In this document: one piece after another, positions 1 to 12,600 of the stretch
Numbering within the stretch: the stretch's first letter is position 1
How the letters are laid out: every line of letters starts with the position of its first letter
Assembly (NCBI RefSeq): GCF_036588685.1
Contig: NC_086379.1
Span: 77,717,727 to 77,781,726 of the forward strand
Length of the DNA stretch: 64,000 nt
Source of the DNA: Mytilus trossulus
Taxonomy: Eukaryota; Mollusca; Bivalvia; Mytilida; Mytilidae
Direction of reading: 5' to 3'
The notes under the pieces: generated by a model
What the model was told of the DNA's origin: nothing
What the model saw: the letters and a program-made list of their open reading frames with translations, nothing else
Database searches by the model: none
Translations under genes and position numbers: made by a program

Positions 1-3000
1 CAAGTAACAGAGTCTGCCCAGTCACAAGTTATTTTCTTTGGATTAAATCTTAATTCACTTGGACATCTATAATGGAATGTTCGTCCCATATGACATACAA
101 AATATTTATTACAGTTATTTGGGTCTTGAAAATATCCAAATGGTTTTCGTCTACACGAGAATGAGTCTGAAAAAAACAAAAGTAAATTGAATTGAAATAT
201 TTTTTAAATAAAGCAATTGAAAATGGAGCATTAATATTATGTTTTTAAACATATATCCAGAGTTTCCTCATAGTTTGACAACTGTCGTTCCTGATTTCTC
301 TGGGCCAGCAGTAGAACGGTAGCTTAAATTGGTGTGTTTGATTCTCCGGAATGCCAAATTACGCGGCCATGTCCTGTCGAAATGGGGGCGTACGTGTAGC
401 GTAAGTGCCAAGCTTTCTGCACATTACATTACCCTTTCAACAACTCTCTAAGGTTCTGAATATACATGAAATACACTCATATACAGTTCATCCGAGTCCA
501 TATAGAATCCATAAAAAGAATAATAGTTTAACTATCAAGTGCTCCCTGGTCTAATTCTTCGTTATTTGTCGGGCTTCCCCTACGTTCCATTTACAGCAAA
601 TATTGATTTTAATGGAACTGGAATCATTTTTTAATGATACACTTTGTTCATAAAATGGTATAATTTTATTAAGGTACTAAAAGTATGGTTGACTCAGGCA
701 AATCATTTAGAATGAAATTCAAAACAGTGTGGCTGTGGCCATTGATTGACACATTAAATTTATCCATTGACTAGGACAATTTAAGTGAACGTTTGTATGT
801 AACGACCACTGCTCACAATGCACTTTTAAAAGACACTTAAACTATGGGGTCACCAAAGGTTCTCAACACCTAAATAAAGTAATTCGAAAAATTAATCAGA
901 AATAACACGATTTTTTGATTTATATCAATTATATAAATCAAAACATAAAGATTATTCCTGATTAATTTTTCGAATTATTTTATAATTGAAGGCGTTTAGA
1001 AACCTTTGGTGACCACACAGTGTAAATGTCTATAGTAGGTACGTCGTGAACAGTGATCGTTACATACAAACGTTCACGTAAATTGTCCCAGTCAATAAAT
1101 GAATTTAATCTGTCAATCAATGGCCACAGCCACACTGTTTTGAATGTCATTCTAATTTAAGTTCAAAATTTAAATTGTGAAATACGATGTAGGCAGCAAC
1201 GTTAGAGAATTGTATAATGAAACTAATAAGTATAACTTAAATATTAGTCAAAGGCGGCATAACTCAATATATTTATATTTATAAGGTGACAAACCTGATT
1301 TCTTATAGAAATTAATATTGAAATTTAAAAAATACCTAAATACGACCGGGATATATTTATTTCATACATATGCTTTCTGATATATATACACTTTTGATGT
1401 TTTTATGATTGAATTCATTAAATTGCATGGACAATAAATTTAACAATTGTTGATTATACAATGATAGTATTTGTGTGTGTGTTATGTTACTGAAAGTTAA
1501 AAAAAAAATCAATGTAGAAATGCAAAGTGATACCATTGAAACACAAATTACATTTTGACACATTCAACAATTCCATCCAATTTTTAAAAGGATTAAAAGA
1601 CAATTTTACAACAGAAATGATGAACTGTCTTTTTGGATTTTTAGATTCACCTTCACCAGTACTAATAATTAATAATTGGAACCCAAGGATGTATAAAAAC
1701 AAACTTGAACAGTAGAAAAGTAATAAAGAGCATAAAGATAATAGTCAGATAGCTCTAAAGTGACACAAAAGATACTTGAATTATTCTTTGATATCATCAT
1801 AATTACAAAAATACTAGATTTTAAAGATACTACAAAGCGGTGTTTTTTTAATGCGAGTACAACCCCTTTCAATCATAATGGATCTGTTGGTCTTCTTTAT
1901 CAAAAATTTATTACGTGGTTACAATTACACTTTTACTTACATTTTCCGTAAACCATCGCGGTTGGTGCCCAGATTGCAGGTGGTGCTATCTTATTGGGTT
2001 CGGTTTCGTAGTGTAAATCTGCTGTCCACAACTTTGTAGTAGCTTCCGGTATTGGAGAAAATGTAGTCGGAGTTTTCATCGTCGTCGTCGTCGTTGCTGT
2101 AGTCGTTGTTACTGTTGTTGGGGTTATATGACGAGGTGTTGTTGTCTTCGGATCTATTTTTCTGGTCGTACTTGATGTGAGATTTAATACTTTAGTTCTT
2201 TCTATATTTTTTAATGTTGATGATAATGCATGTGTCAGAGGAAATGGTACTACTGATGATGAGCATGTTTTACTGAAGTCATCCAGGGATAGAGACCAGA
2301 CCATGCTACCACCATATCCTTCTCTAGCTATCCATTCTGCCTACAATTAATACAGTTATACTGTTGAATAGTAATTTGGTTGGAGATGATTCACATTTCG
2401 TATGAGTCAAACTGGGATTTTATTCATTCAAAGCATTAGAAATTGTGTAAACAGAACAAAATCTATCTTGGTTTTTGCTAGTATGTATAAGGCTCCGTGT
2501 TGAAGGCCGTACTTTAAATTATATTGGTTTACTTTTAAAAAATTATGACTTGGATGGAGAGTTGTTTCATTGGCACTCATGACGAGGTAACAGTAGTCAA
2601 TTGGAAGAAGTTTGCAATAAATATAGTAAAAAAAAACAGAATATATGTCTTCAGTGATCTGGTAACGGTTTCATTAGCTGCAAATAGCGAATAAATGTAA
2701 AACAAACTATCAAACACTCGATATTTTGGCGTCTGCTCGATGTTACAGCTGGTGATGTCCTAGACCTTGAAAAGTTTAAAATAACATAGGTTTCTTGTTT
2801 AAAAAATGTCTGTTCATTTACTATATTTGGCTTTATAAGAGGGTTGATCTCTGGTACGCCACTTTTAAGCACCTGGATATTGAATTTACCTTAGTTCTCA
2901 CGCTGTCCTCGTCGTCATAGCCGATCCACAGATCTCCTTTCACATAGTAAGGCACCATTTGTTCTTCATCTCTGTATACCTTACCTTGGCCGTCTTTTTG

Positions 3001-6000
3001 CAACTGACATATCTAGTTTGATATAAACAATATAAATTAAGGTTGTATAAATTTCTCTTTGTGTATTAGACAAAAACAATATAGCATAAAAAAATACTTG
3101 CATCAACAGTTAACAAAATTGAAACAAGACTATTTGGCCTTGAATGTTTGCCCCTAATATTTTATTAACTGTGCATTTGCATTCAGATATCGGAGATAAA
3201 ATTTATTGGTTCATAGTGTATTAATTTACGTTTTTTGATTGAGTTAAGCCTGCCAATTGATATTTTATCGTGTGTTGTCTATGTTGTGATGTTATGCTTT
3301 GGTTTCCGGAAAAAGGGAGAAGGTTTGGTACCATTAAAACGTTTAATCCCGCTGCAAATGTTTGCACCTGTCCTAAGTCAGGAATCTGATGCACAGTACA
3401 TGTTTCGTTAGTCTCTAGAGAAACTTGAGAAGTTGTTTTGAATTTTCATGTTCGAGTGAACCATTAAACAAGTGGATTCAATGCATTGTCATAAATGAAC
3501 CTAGAGTTTTTATAATTTTTGTGCGTCTGTAACACTTTTCTGAATATACCTTCAATGTGAACGTTTAAACCCAAACATTCTAAAGCAAGGGAGGTAATAA
3601 TAAATGAATGTGCGAGTTATACGACAGGAAGTGACCACATGGACCAATCAGTTAGTTGTTCACATGTTGTTTAAATATGCTTAGCGTTTATACATTACAA
3701 AATGTTCATTTGCTTAATCTAAAGACTTTCTCTTAAATCACTTACATATTTATGTTTTTTGTTCTTATTAGAGAAACATTTATTAAACATTATTTTTTAA
3801 TAATTTTTCCATTACTAGAGAAACCTTTTTTCATACAGTTGTCACACATAAATTTTTATTCATGAAGATTCAACAAAGACGTTATAGTAATATACCTCGT
3901 AATATGAATAAAATCCTATTTCCTGAGTAAATGATCCTTTTGGACCAGGTCCGGTGACAGGTGCACCGATACCAAAATCATTGACTGGATCTGCCAGAAC
4001 AAATGACCGACCATACGTTGCTATTCCAATGTTGAGTTTATGTTTAGGTGTGCCCTTAGAAACCCAGTACTTTGCTGCTTTCTCCTGAAAAAATATAGTC
4101 TTTACAATAAAAGAAATCTTATGGTTTTTCACAGAAAAATAATTCTTACCGTATTTCAAAGTAAAGTTGTAATTGCTATAAAAATGTGTATACAAATAAC
4201 TATTGTTAAAAAAATAAATAAAATGTTTAGTCAAAGCGGACAACATTGAACTTAAATACATTGTACCTTTATTTTAACTGGAAAATCTTAGACTTCTAGT
4301 TTATATAAATGTATATAATTTCTGTGTTCCTATTTTAGTGTCATTTTAGTTTTTTGATTGAACGACGTCCAGTCCTGCATATTTAGTGTTTGAAAAGACG
4401 TATGACATGACACCGGTTGACATGACACTATATAATATTATAGTAATACTATAATATTATATAGTGTCATGTCAACCGGTGTCATGTCATACGTTTTTTC
4501 AGTTCATACATGTGATTTTTCAAAACTCTTTCAAACTAATCTAACATTTTCTAAATTTAGGTTTATTCAGTACACCAATGTTTTAAGTAATTGTCACGAT
4601 GTTCTTAAAATTGACATTTGTAAATATGTATGGAGCTTGTAAAATATCTCACCCATGTTAATTTATTTTGTTTGTAAATGTATAAAACTAGAAAAACTAT
4701 CTAAGACAATTAACCCTCATGTTTTTCTTTAAACTTTAATTCCATTTGACAAATTAAATAAATACCATAGAAAGTAATCAGTTTCATTTGTACAACGGGG
4801 TTTAATCATATGTGTTTGAAGCTATCGTTATAAAACAAAATATTTTACAATAGATATTGCTGCTGCAAAGCTAGCATTTTTCTATGATTATTCAGTCGTA
4901 AAACCATGCCTATATAATGCAGTCACACCACTGACAATTGGGCAATTCTTGTTTGGTTTTGTGTGGAATCAGTGTAATTATGTTCTTTTACTCTTTCTAA
5001 AACGCGTATATGATTCCAAGCCAGTTTTTAATGCCTTGTTTCTGTCTCTTGTCTTAATTTTATAGTGCTTTTATTGTATTCTATTTTAAAATTGGTTGCC
5101 TCCTTATGAGTTTTTCATCGACATTTTTGGTTTCCGTGTAATATGGTTTATTAACTCCACAATTTCCTCAGTCATAATAACTTTCCATCATTACCGAACT
5201 GAACAAAGAAATAACACGACGGGTGCCGTATACGGTACAGGAAATGATTATGCTTACCCTTCAGGGGCACCTGATTTCACTCCCGTTTTTAGTGGAGTGC
5301 GTGTTGTTACTTATTTATTATTTTTAACTGTTGATGTAAATGTCCCTTGATTTTGTGAGTCTTAGTTTACTCCTTGGTGTTGATTGTTATTGTCTCCTCT
5401 GATAACATATCATATCACGATATTCACTTGGCAAGGATTACAATAATAACATATCATATCACGATATTCACTTGGCAAGGATTACAATAATAACATATCA
5501 TATCACGATATTCACTTAGCAAGGATAACAATAATAACAATATCATATCACGATATTCACTTGGCAAGGATTACAATAATAACAATATCATATCACGATA
5601 TTCACTTGGCAAGGATTACAATAATAACAATATCATATCACGATATTCACTTGGCAAGGATTACAATAATAACAATATCATATCACGATATTCACTTGGC
5701 AAGGATTACAATAAAAACATATCATATCACGATATTCACTAGGAAGGATTATATTACGATAATGTTCCCTGTGAACATGAGGGGTTGGACCTTATCTTTT
5801 GGCTTACGAAGAAGCATAACACGAGTCTGCTGTTTTGATGTTTTACAATATGATTAAGCAAAGACTTACGGTGTTCATGTTAGCAGAACCAGTATCCTTG
5901 CTGCTACCAAACAATGGACTATTATGACCTGTTTTCCTTTCCCATCCGCCATGAAAATCGTATGACATTAAGTTTAGAAAGTCCAAATATCTGCAATAAT

Positions 6001-9000
6001 GAACATTTAAAATTAGGCATGTTTTATGATTATGTAAATTCGTGTTTGCATAATTAAACAAATGATATCATTTGATAATTTCCCGTTCCTAGAAAACTGA
6101 TCAAAAGCTAAGTTGGTTTGACAATTTCATTTTAATAAATATTGGTATAATATATGTTTTGTTGACACAGAAAAAAAGTAAAAAGGTAATGTTGTAAAAG
6201 GGTACAATTATCAATTTAAAACTATTGATAAAGCCCAGACTAAACTGGTTTTAACTGATTCTGCTTTTGTCGTAGACTGGTGTTTGATTATAAACGGGTG
6301 CATTTCTATGTCATCGTTTTGTCGGCCATGGTTTTGCTTTGCTTAAGCATTTAGGTTCAACCGTTAACTCACTAAAATTTTGAATCATCATCTACGTGGA
6401 TATGTCGGAAATGTTTAGAGAAGAAGTATATACAATTACAAACCTAATAAATCAAGTACAATAAAAAAAAAAGTCACGGCAGTATGCCAAGGAGGAGTAT
6501 TTGTAATTTTTAAAATTATCTTTACTATTGTTGTAAAGTCTTTCAACCACTCTTTCGGTTGTGTGTGATTTGTTTGAAATGTTTACTAATATATTTAACG
6601 CTCTGTAAAATGCGCTTTGTGTGCAGTATTTATTTACGATTCAAATATATACCCTTACTTAGATATTTACGATTCAAATATATACCCTTACTAAGATAAT
6701 GTTGGTATAACTGAAACCTTTACACCTTTCCACTTCCGCTGAGACTAGTAGTTGTTGAGACTGTACGCGGTGCATACAATGTGTTTTTTAATATGATTTT
6801 ACTCACTTAGATAGTGTTGGTGTATCGTAAACCGAATATTAAACATTTCTACCAATAGGAGCAGCAGCTTATGACTATGAGTTGTGTACCGTGTTTTTTT
6901 TTTATGATTTAGGTATGTATTATACTTGCTTAGATAGTGTTGGTATATCGTATCCCGAATCTACCACCTTTCTACCAGTAGGTACCGCCGCTGAGACTAG
7001 TAGTCTACGACGTAAAGATTTCTGTGCCTCCATATCAAAAGCCTCTTTAATTTCCTACATCAAAAATAGAACAAGCATTGAAAAGCTGTAATTGTTGTAA
7101 AATGGATCTTGATGATACTAATATTATTTTCGGGGAATGACCATTTTATTTTTTTTGGAAGAGAGAATGAGTAAATAACTTTGCACAAGGGTGAATTAAA
7201 ATGAATATTCAGCAACACAAAATGAATGAATCAAATATGTGCAAAAGTGAAAAGATGCATAGCAACAGATGACAACAATTGATCAATCCAGGGGAAACTA
7301 TCCTACCTTCACCCCCTCCTTAAACCAAAAGCTTGGTCCCTTATTATAATGAGACGAAAAATAAAAAAAAATAATAATAAATATGCATTTTAAAAGTAAA
7401 ATAACAAAAATACTGAACTTAGAGGAAACTCAATTCGGAAAGTCCATAAGCACATGGCAAAATCAAATAACAAAACGCATAAAAAACGAATGGACAAGAA
7501 CTGTCATATTCCGGACTTGGTACAGGCATTTACAAATGTAGAAAATGGTGGATTAAACCTGGTTCTATAGCGCTAACCCTCTCACTTTAATGACAGTCTT
7601 ATCAAATTCCGTTATATTTACATTGATGCGTTAAATAAACAGACACAATAAATAAAATATTCAAAATATGGGTACATCAGTCATCATCGTATAACAATTT
7701 TAAAAGGAACAATTTAACAGAACAGAAAAGCATCTACTATCTACGAACACATTGATTGATTTGAGTGTCTGACGTCACAAATTGCTTTATACGTCACATA
7801 AATTTGTCGTTCAATGTGCATACAAACAATTTTAAAATTTACATAGGCAATGTTAGCATACAGGTGTAAAAAAAAAAGTATGTAAGAATAAATTTGAGAA
7901 ATAGACCGAGATTTAAACTAGTATAGTTAATTCCACTACACGATTGAATGATTATGACGTTTTTGGTTCAACGTATATAGTAATTCATAATAGAAATATA
8001 TCATTATGACATATAATAGAACAATATCATACTGACGGGATCTTTTAAAGTACAGAGTCACGTTATAAGAACAAAAGAAATACAAAAAGTCGCATATAGA
8101 AAACAAACCACCAAAAAATGAAAGCCAATACAAACACATAGACGAGATGTATAAGTACCGAGCCACGTCAAACGGATATCACATAAAACCATTCAACAGT
8201 AAAAGTAATATTAATAATAGAACAAAGACAAATGAAAGAACAATGAAACACGTTGTTAAGATGATAAACAATATCAGTACGCAGAATCTATACACCAAGA
8301 CCATCGTGTTTGATACGGAATAGTTATCAACAAGGTCTTAGTACCTTCCGATGTTAAACGATGTTAAATAAAGGCAAAAGTAGTATACCGCTGTTCAAAA
8401 CTCATAAATCCATGGACAAACAAGAATGTGTCCTCAGTACACGAATGCCCCACTCGCACTATCATTTTCCATGTTCAGTGGACGGTAAAATTGTGGTAAA
8501 AACTCTAATTTGGCATTAAAATTAGAAAGATCATATCATAGGGAACATGTGTACTAAGTTTGAAGTCGATTGGACTACAACTTCATCAAAAACTACCTTG
8601 ACCAAAAACTTTAACCTGAAGCGGGACAGACGGACGGACGAACGGACGCACAGACCAGAAAACATAATGCCCCTCTACTATCGTAGGTGGGGCATAAAAA
8701 CAAAATTGGGGTAACAAACTACAACCGAGGGAAACGCTAAAACTAAATTCAAAGTTGAAGGTTGTAATGAGAACAGCACAAATTTAGTGGAATGAAAATA
8801 ACTTGAATTACCTTAAGAAGGAGGGCAAAGTTAGGTTTATCCTCCATTTTCCCTTGTCTGAGAGTTGGATATTCCCAGTCGATATCTAATCCATCAAAGT
8901 TGTGTTTACGTAAAAATTCCATCGTAGACATTATGAACGTCATCCGGTTTTCTGGCGTCGCCACCATATCAGAAAAAGCTTTACTGCCTGCATTCCATCC

Positions 9001-12000
9001 ACCTATAGCTAACATTGTCTTAACTCCTCGTGTTTTATTCTTTTTACCATTGAATTCTTTATACCTGAAAACTCAAATAAATAACAGTCAATTAAATTAT
9101 ATAATGTGTATCAATGATTTAAATTATATTTTAATCATATATTTTTGTTTTGATATGTATTAGAACAAACGGTTTTGGTCACAATTAAATCTTCATAAAA
9201 TATATATTACGCATAGAAATGAATGGATATGCCATCTTTTAATTGCCATCTTTATTAAAAGATATAATTTTCGCTGATGACTGCATAAAATAATACATTT
9301 TGTTTGGTATTGTATGGTTGGCCATCTTTGTTCGCATAACAATGTGAAACAAAACACAAATTGAATGTTTACAATTATTTGGCTTTTTAACTATTTTGAT
9401 GTGAGCGTCACTGGTGAGTCTTCGGTCTGGCGTATCAAAAATATAAGATAATTATATGTGTTTGTAATGTCAAAAATAACTTACAACTTTTCATCATTGT
9501 ACTCTGTAAACACAAGTTTCTTGCCTTCCAATCTAGCAAATGCATAAACAATATGTGTACAGAGATCTGGGTTGATATTGTCAGGTGTAAACTTGGCGCC
9601 ATTGTTACGATACTGGGCCCAGTTAGTGAAGTAGCATATTCGTCGAAAAGTCTTTATTTCTGAAAAAAGAAAAACTTACTCAAAGTCTACTTCCAATCAA
9701 ACATAAACACGAGATATTTTAGTTGTTTTACTGTTAGAAGACATTTCTTCCAGAAAAGCTACTGCTGATCTTAACATACAACTTAGATCTTTGGAAACAA
9801 AAATAGTTCTCAAAATGCATTTTTTTCTTTTGTCAATTGATGATAAACTCTAAGGGGATGAATTTAAGCTGCTTTTGAAATATTTACCGAACGTAGAAAT
9901 AGGAAAATACATGCTGATGGTGTCTATGCATAGATCACAAAAATTGCTTGAATCTTAGATATACTACTAGGTTGACTCTTTTTGTAAAAGAAAAGAGGAA
10001 CGAAAGATACCAAAGGACAGTCAAACTCGTAAATCCAAAACAAACTGACAACGCCATGGCTAAAAATGAAAAAGACAAACAGAAAAACAATAGTACACAT
10101 GACACAACATAGAAAACTAAAGAATAAACAACACGAACCCAACCAATAACTAGGGGTGATCTCAGGTGCTCCGGAAGGGTAAGCAGATCCTGCTCCACAT
10201 GCGGCACCCGTCATGTTGCTTATTTGATTACAAATCCGGTAAATAGTATAATTCGGTAGGTCAAATTCATGAAAGGGAAGGGGATTGTAGTTACGACGTA
10301 AGGAAAATATCCGATATCATTTGTGAAAGGGTTATTCCATAACGGTCAACCAACTCGTGATGGCGTTCGTAAAATTTACGAAGGGATGATTGTAAATGTT
10401 CTTACCCTGTGTTGTCAGCTATGTAATCAGTGTTTCGGTACTGAGATGTTTTATTGAATATTTTTCTTAAATTTTGGAAAGACAAAATGTATTAAGAAAA
10501 TAGATTCACGAGTCACTCAGAAAAATTTGTCCTTACTGAAATGTGTTTGGCTATTAGTGTTTTGTCCCTATTGGTCATCCCGTGTTTCGAAACTTTTACA
10601 TCTTTGGATTCTATTATTAGGCCGCAGGTGTTTCTGATAAAGTTAATCCAGAAAAGCGCTTCTGAGTTTTCTCGTTTGAATTGTTTTACATTGTCTTATC
10701 GGGGTCTTTTATGGCTGACTATACGGTATGGGCTTTGTTCGTTGTTGAAGGCCGTACGGTGACATATAGTTGTTAATGTCTGTGTCATTTTGGTCTTTTG
10801 TGGATAGTTGTCTCATTGGCAATCATACCACATCTTTTTTTATAAGATTACTAAGGACCAATTTTATATTTTTTATTACCACATTGTTCATCTGTCCCAT
10901 CTAAACAGTCTTGATCACCATCACAGACAAAGGCATTGTTCACACAGACTCCATTACTACACTGAAAATTATCATCCGGGCATCTTCTCGTGTTATCGTC
11001 TGTTCTTGCTAAAATATATCAAAATTAATCATGCTTTTTGTATATCTTTAACTGATTCACTGTCTTTATCGACCAAAATTTAGCCTCCAAGTCTTTTCCA
11101 AAAATATGTCACGAAACTCGTTAATTTTAGAACCAAACTATGCACTTGGAAAATCCCAATGCAAAGGTATCGCGCTTCTACTGCTGCCAAATGTCACTAT
11201 TTGCGGGAGCTTTCACCCATGGAAGCTCCCAAATGGAAACTATGTGAGCGATTTGTGTCCACCATTTTAAACAAAACAGTTAATTTAACAATGCTATAGG
11301 CTTTTAAAAGTATGTAGAAGCAAATAAAAACAACATTAAAATACATTTGTAAGCCCACTTGAAGGTTTTTTAGGACTACAAAAGAGTCCTCCTGTACGTA
11401 TACATGGCGATTTGAAAAGTTTTCATGTAAGCTACTGCTATGCATCTGCCTACGAATAAAAAAATCCCTGCACGACCGTCTAAAGCAAAGGCCAACACAT
11501 CTCACTGTAATTTCACACGAAGCAAAAAACAATGCAAGTTCAAACGGCGTTTAAAATCCATCAAATAGGATGGGGTATAAGTGAAAACTGGATGGGGTAT
11601 AAGTGAAAACTCGACAACAGTCAATTCGTCCTAACAAGAATCTAAGTTTAATCTAGAATTTGATATAAAAGTGATATATGACTTACGACAGGATTGTTCA
11701 TCTGAACTATCAGAGCAGTCTGGATCATTGTCACACACCCATTGTTTCGGTATACATGTACCAGTCTTACATCTGAATTGTGTTTCTAAGCAGTCTTTAA
11801 GTTAAGAAAAAACGTTCATTAATATATAATCACTGTCTGTAAATCAAACGATGCTCTCGCCCACTATCAAATCAGAATTATGACAGAAGTTTTTCCCGTA
11901 AAATAAGAAGTAAAAAAAAAATCAGTGTAATTCCTTTTTGTATGCAGTATCATTATTACGAGTCATCATAATCAGTCTTATATATGTGTAATTGAATATA

Positions 12001-12600
12001 TGCCTATTAAATGAGTCATCTTAAATTGTTTTTGTTTAAACTGCTTGTTTTAATATTGGCGAATATACTTTTGGGACCAAAGATTGACGTTTATTTTAAA
12101 GCATAAATTTTACATGATTACTTAGTATAAAGGATAAATTAACGCCATTAATATTCATTAGTGAAATATAAAACTCTATACATACCTTGTTGTGCATTTA
12201 AATATCCTATTTGAATTATAACAATGAATAAAACGTTAAGTCCCAGTTCCTGAAAATGAAATTAAGGCATTGCGTACATTCATGTTTGTGAGTAGGAAAA
12301 CTGTTTGATAAGTTAAACTTATAGTACAGCAGAAAGTGACATGCATGAAATTATTATGATTGTTTTTATTATCAAATACTTATAAAAATCGACTGTTACT
12401 TTCCGATATCGTTTTGAAAATAAATACAGCCATCACTATAACGTTATTAGTACACGTGTTATAAATACGAGCTTGCAAACAAATATTCTCAAACTGATAC
12501 AAATAATATATTATAACTTGCGTACCAAAAGATTTTGAATAAAAATATCTAATGTTTTATCATAATTTATAATTAATTAATTAAATTTGGTTCTTACCAT
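1..12600 (-). CDS. Secreted GH18 chitinase with two LDLa modules and ChtBD2 (3' end off window)
   Basis: Hydrolyses chitin outside the cell (family knowledge). Exons on the minus strand, high to low: 12598-12600 (ATG), 12186-12249, 11687-11794, 10880-11008, 9485-9659, 8812-9064, 6930-7054, 5870-5990, 3896-4084, 2890-3012, 1941-2340, 1-166 (continues). About 618 residues are visible. Residues 1-22 form a signal peptide; LDLa 1 is 23-58 and LDLa 2 is 68-101, each with six Cys. GH18 spans about 105-453, with start motif ICYFTNW, catalytic [10 protein letters not shown] at 217-226 (acid Glu224), MSYDFHG and the closing [13 protein letters not shown], so it looks catalytically intact. A Thr-rich mucin-like linker lies at 485-524. 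The ChtBD2 from 568 shows five Cys, with the sixth at the window edge. The start was chosen because only the ATG at 12600 splices in frame into the signal peptide. LDLa modules in front of GH18 are unusual. The exon 7 donor is GC. Exons are confident; UTRs were not found. Confidence 0.93.
709..1153. mobile_element. 445-bp foldback (long inverted repeat) element in chitinase intron 11
   Basis: The left half (709 to about 928) is the imperfect reverse complement of the right half (about 933 to 1153). Outer ends are AGAATGAAATTCAAAACAG and CTGTTTTGAATGTCATTCT, and the arms stay paired almost to the centre. No ORF lies inside. It looks like a non-autonomous foldback/MITE element; its superfamily is not recognisable from the ends. 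Confidence 0.7.
3130..3400 (-). repeat. Interspersed repeat, second copy near 36270-36760
   Basis: The stretch with TATTTTATCGTGTGTTGTC and TTAAAACGTTTAATCCCGC reappears in opposite orientation around 36540-36690. It belongs to the mussel-type interspersed family whose consensus includes a 'gacttgggacaggtgca' core. Non-coding; lies in chitinase intron 9. Confidence 0.5.
4398..4494. repeat. Perfect 48-bp palindrome with one-base spacer
   Basis: Bases 4398-4445 are the exact reverse complement of 4447-4494 around a single A at 4446. Each arm also contains the direct repeat GACATGACAC twice, separated by CGGTT. Lies in chitinase intron 8, about 310 bases 5' of exon 9. Confidence 0.9.
5150..5345 (-). 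repeat. Interspersed repeat family A (reverse copy)
   Basis: Contains CTTACCCTTCAGGGGCACC and a GTGTTGTT end. This is the reverse complement of the family marked by 'aggtgctccggaagggtaag' seen near 10150, 39620, 44540, 54990 and 57700. The 84-codon ORF across it is a repeat by-product. Confidence 0.7.
5400..5757. repeat. Minisatellite, eight 44/45-bp units
   Basis: The landmark CACGATATTCACTTGGCAAG recurs at about 5416, 5460, 5504, 5549, 5594, 5639, 5684 and 5728. The spacing is 44 or 45 bases; the difference is one A in the 'ataacaatatc' segment. It ends about 110 bases before chitinase exon 8 in the intron. Confidence 0.9.
6681..6919 (-). pseudogene. Two decayed tandem copies of the 3' half of chitinase exon 7 with its splice donor
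   Basis: Bases 6801-6919 and 6681-6800 each repeat the last roughly 90 bases of exon 7 plus about 28 bases of following intron, at a 120-bp period. Shared blocks include ATAGTGTTGGT and GCTGAGACTAGTAG on the plus strand. The middle copy has a one-base insertion and a TAA within the PTGR-equivalent stretch; the third has a further deletion. Both decayed copies carry GT at the donor position, whereas the live exon uses GC. A 34-bp direct duplication (about 6631-6694) adjoins them. Confidence 0.8.
6928..6929 (-). other. GC splice donor (GC-AG intron) after chitinase exon 7
   Basis: The minus strand reads TCTAA then GCAAGTATAA. Using AA|GCAAGT joins in phase to exon 8 and restores the family sequence [17 protein letters not shown]. 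The nearby GT (CAA|GTATAA) would put exon 8 out of frame. The rest of the donor matches the consensus expected of GC donors. Confidence 0.85.
7390..7700 (+). repeat. Interspersed repeat family G
   Basis: The stretch with AACTGTCATATTCC, GACTTGGTACA and GAATTAAACCTGGTT-like text is repeated at 34330-34560 in the same orientation. No ORF of interest. Lies in chitinase intron 6, which is otherwise 1.7 kb of repeat and simple AT-rich sequence. Confidence 0.65.
8437..8697 (-). repeat. Interspersed repeat family E
   Basis: Begins near TGCCCCACTCGCACTATCAT and ends TACTATCGTAGGTGGGGCA. Related copies lie at 36895-37195 (same orientation) and 56715-57147 (opposite, with its core doubled). It contains an 'acggacggacgaacggacg' tract. 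Non-coding and ends about 115 bases from chitinase exon 6. Confidence 0.75.
9985..10218 (+). repeat. Interspersed repeat family A (near full length)
   Basis: Runs from GAGGAACGAAAGATACCAAA through GACAACGCCATGGCTAAAAA to TGCTCCACATGCGGCACCC. The two overlapping 90-96-codon minus ORFs here are by-products of the repeat. It is the best reference copy in the window. Lies in chitinase intron 4. Confidence 0.8.
10660..10845 (+). repeat. Interspersed repeat family D
   Basis: Carries GAAGGCCGTACGGTGACAT and CTCATTGGCAATCATACCAC. Other copies: 2470-2590, 17760-18065, 22065-22120, 23930-24060, 24640-24740, 33870-33930, 44790-44950 and 55080-55440. It stops just before the chitinase LDLa 2 exon, whose donor is at 10879. 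Confidence 0.75.

Noticed and set aside
3860-4261. 133-codon ORF taken as one exon of the chitinase
   Set aside because: Only 3896-4084 is exon; the upstream MYLSS... part is intron before a clear TTTTTTCAG acceptor.
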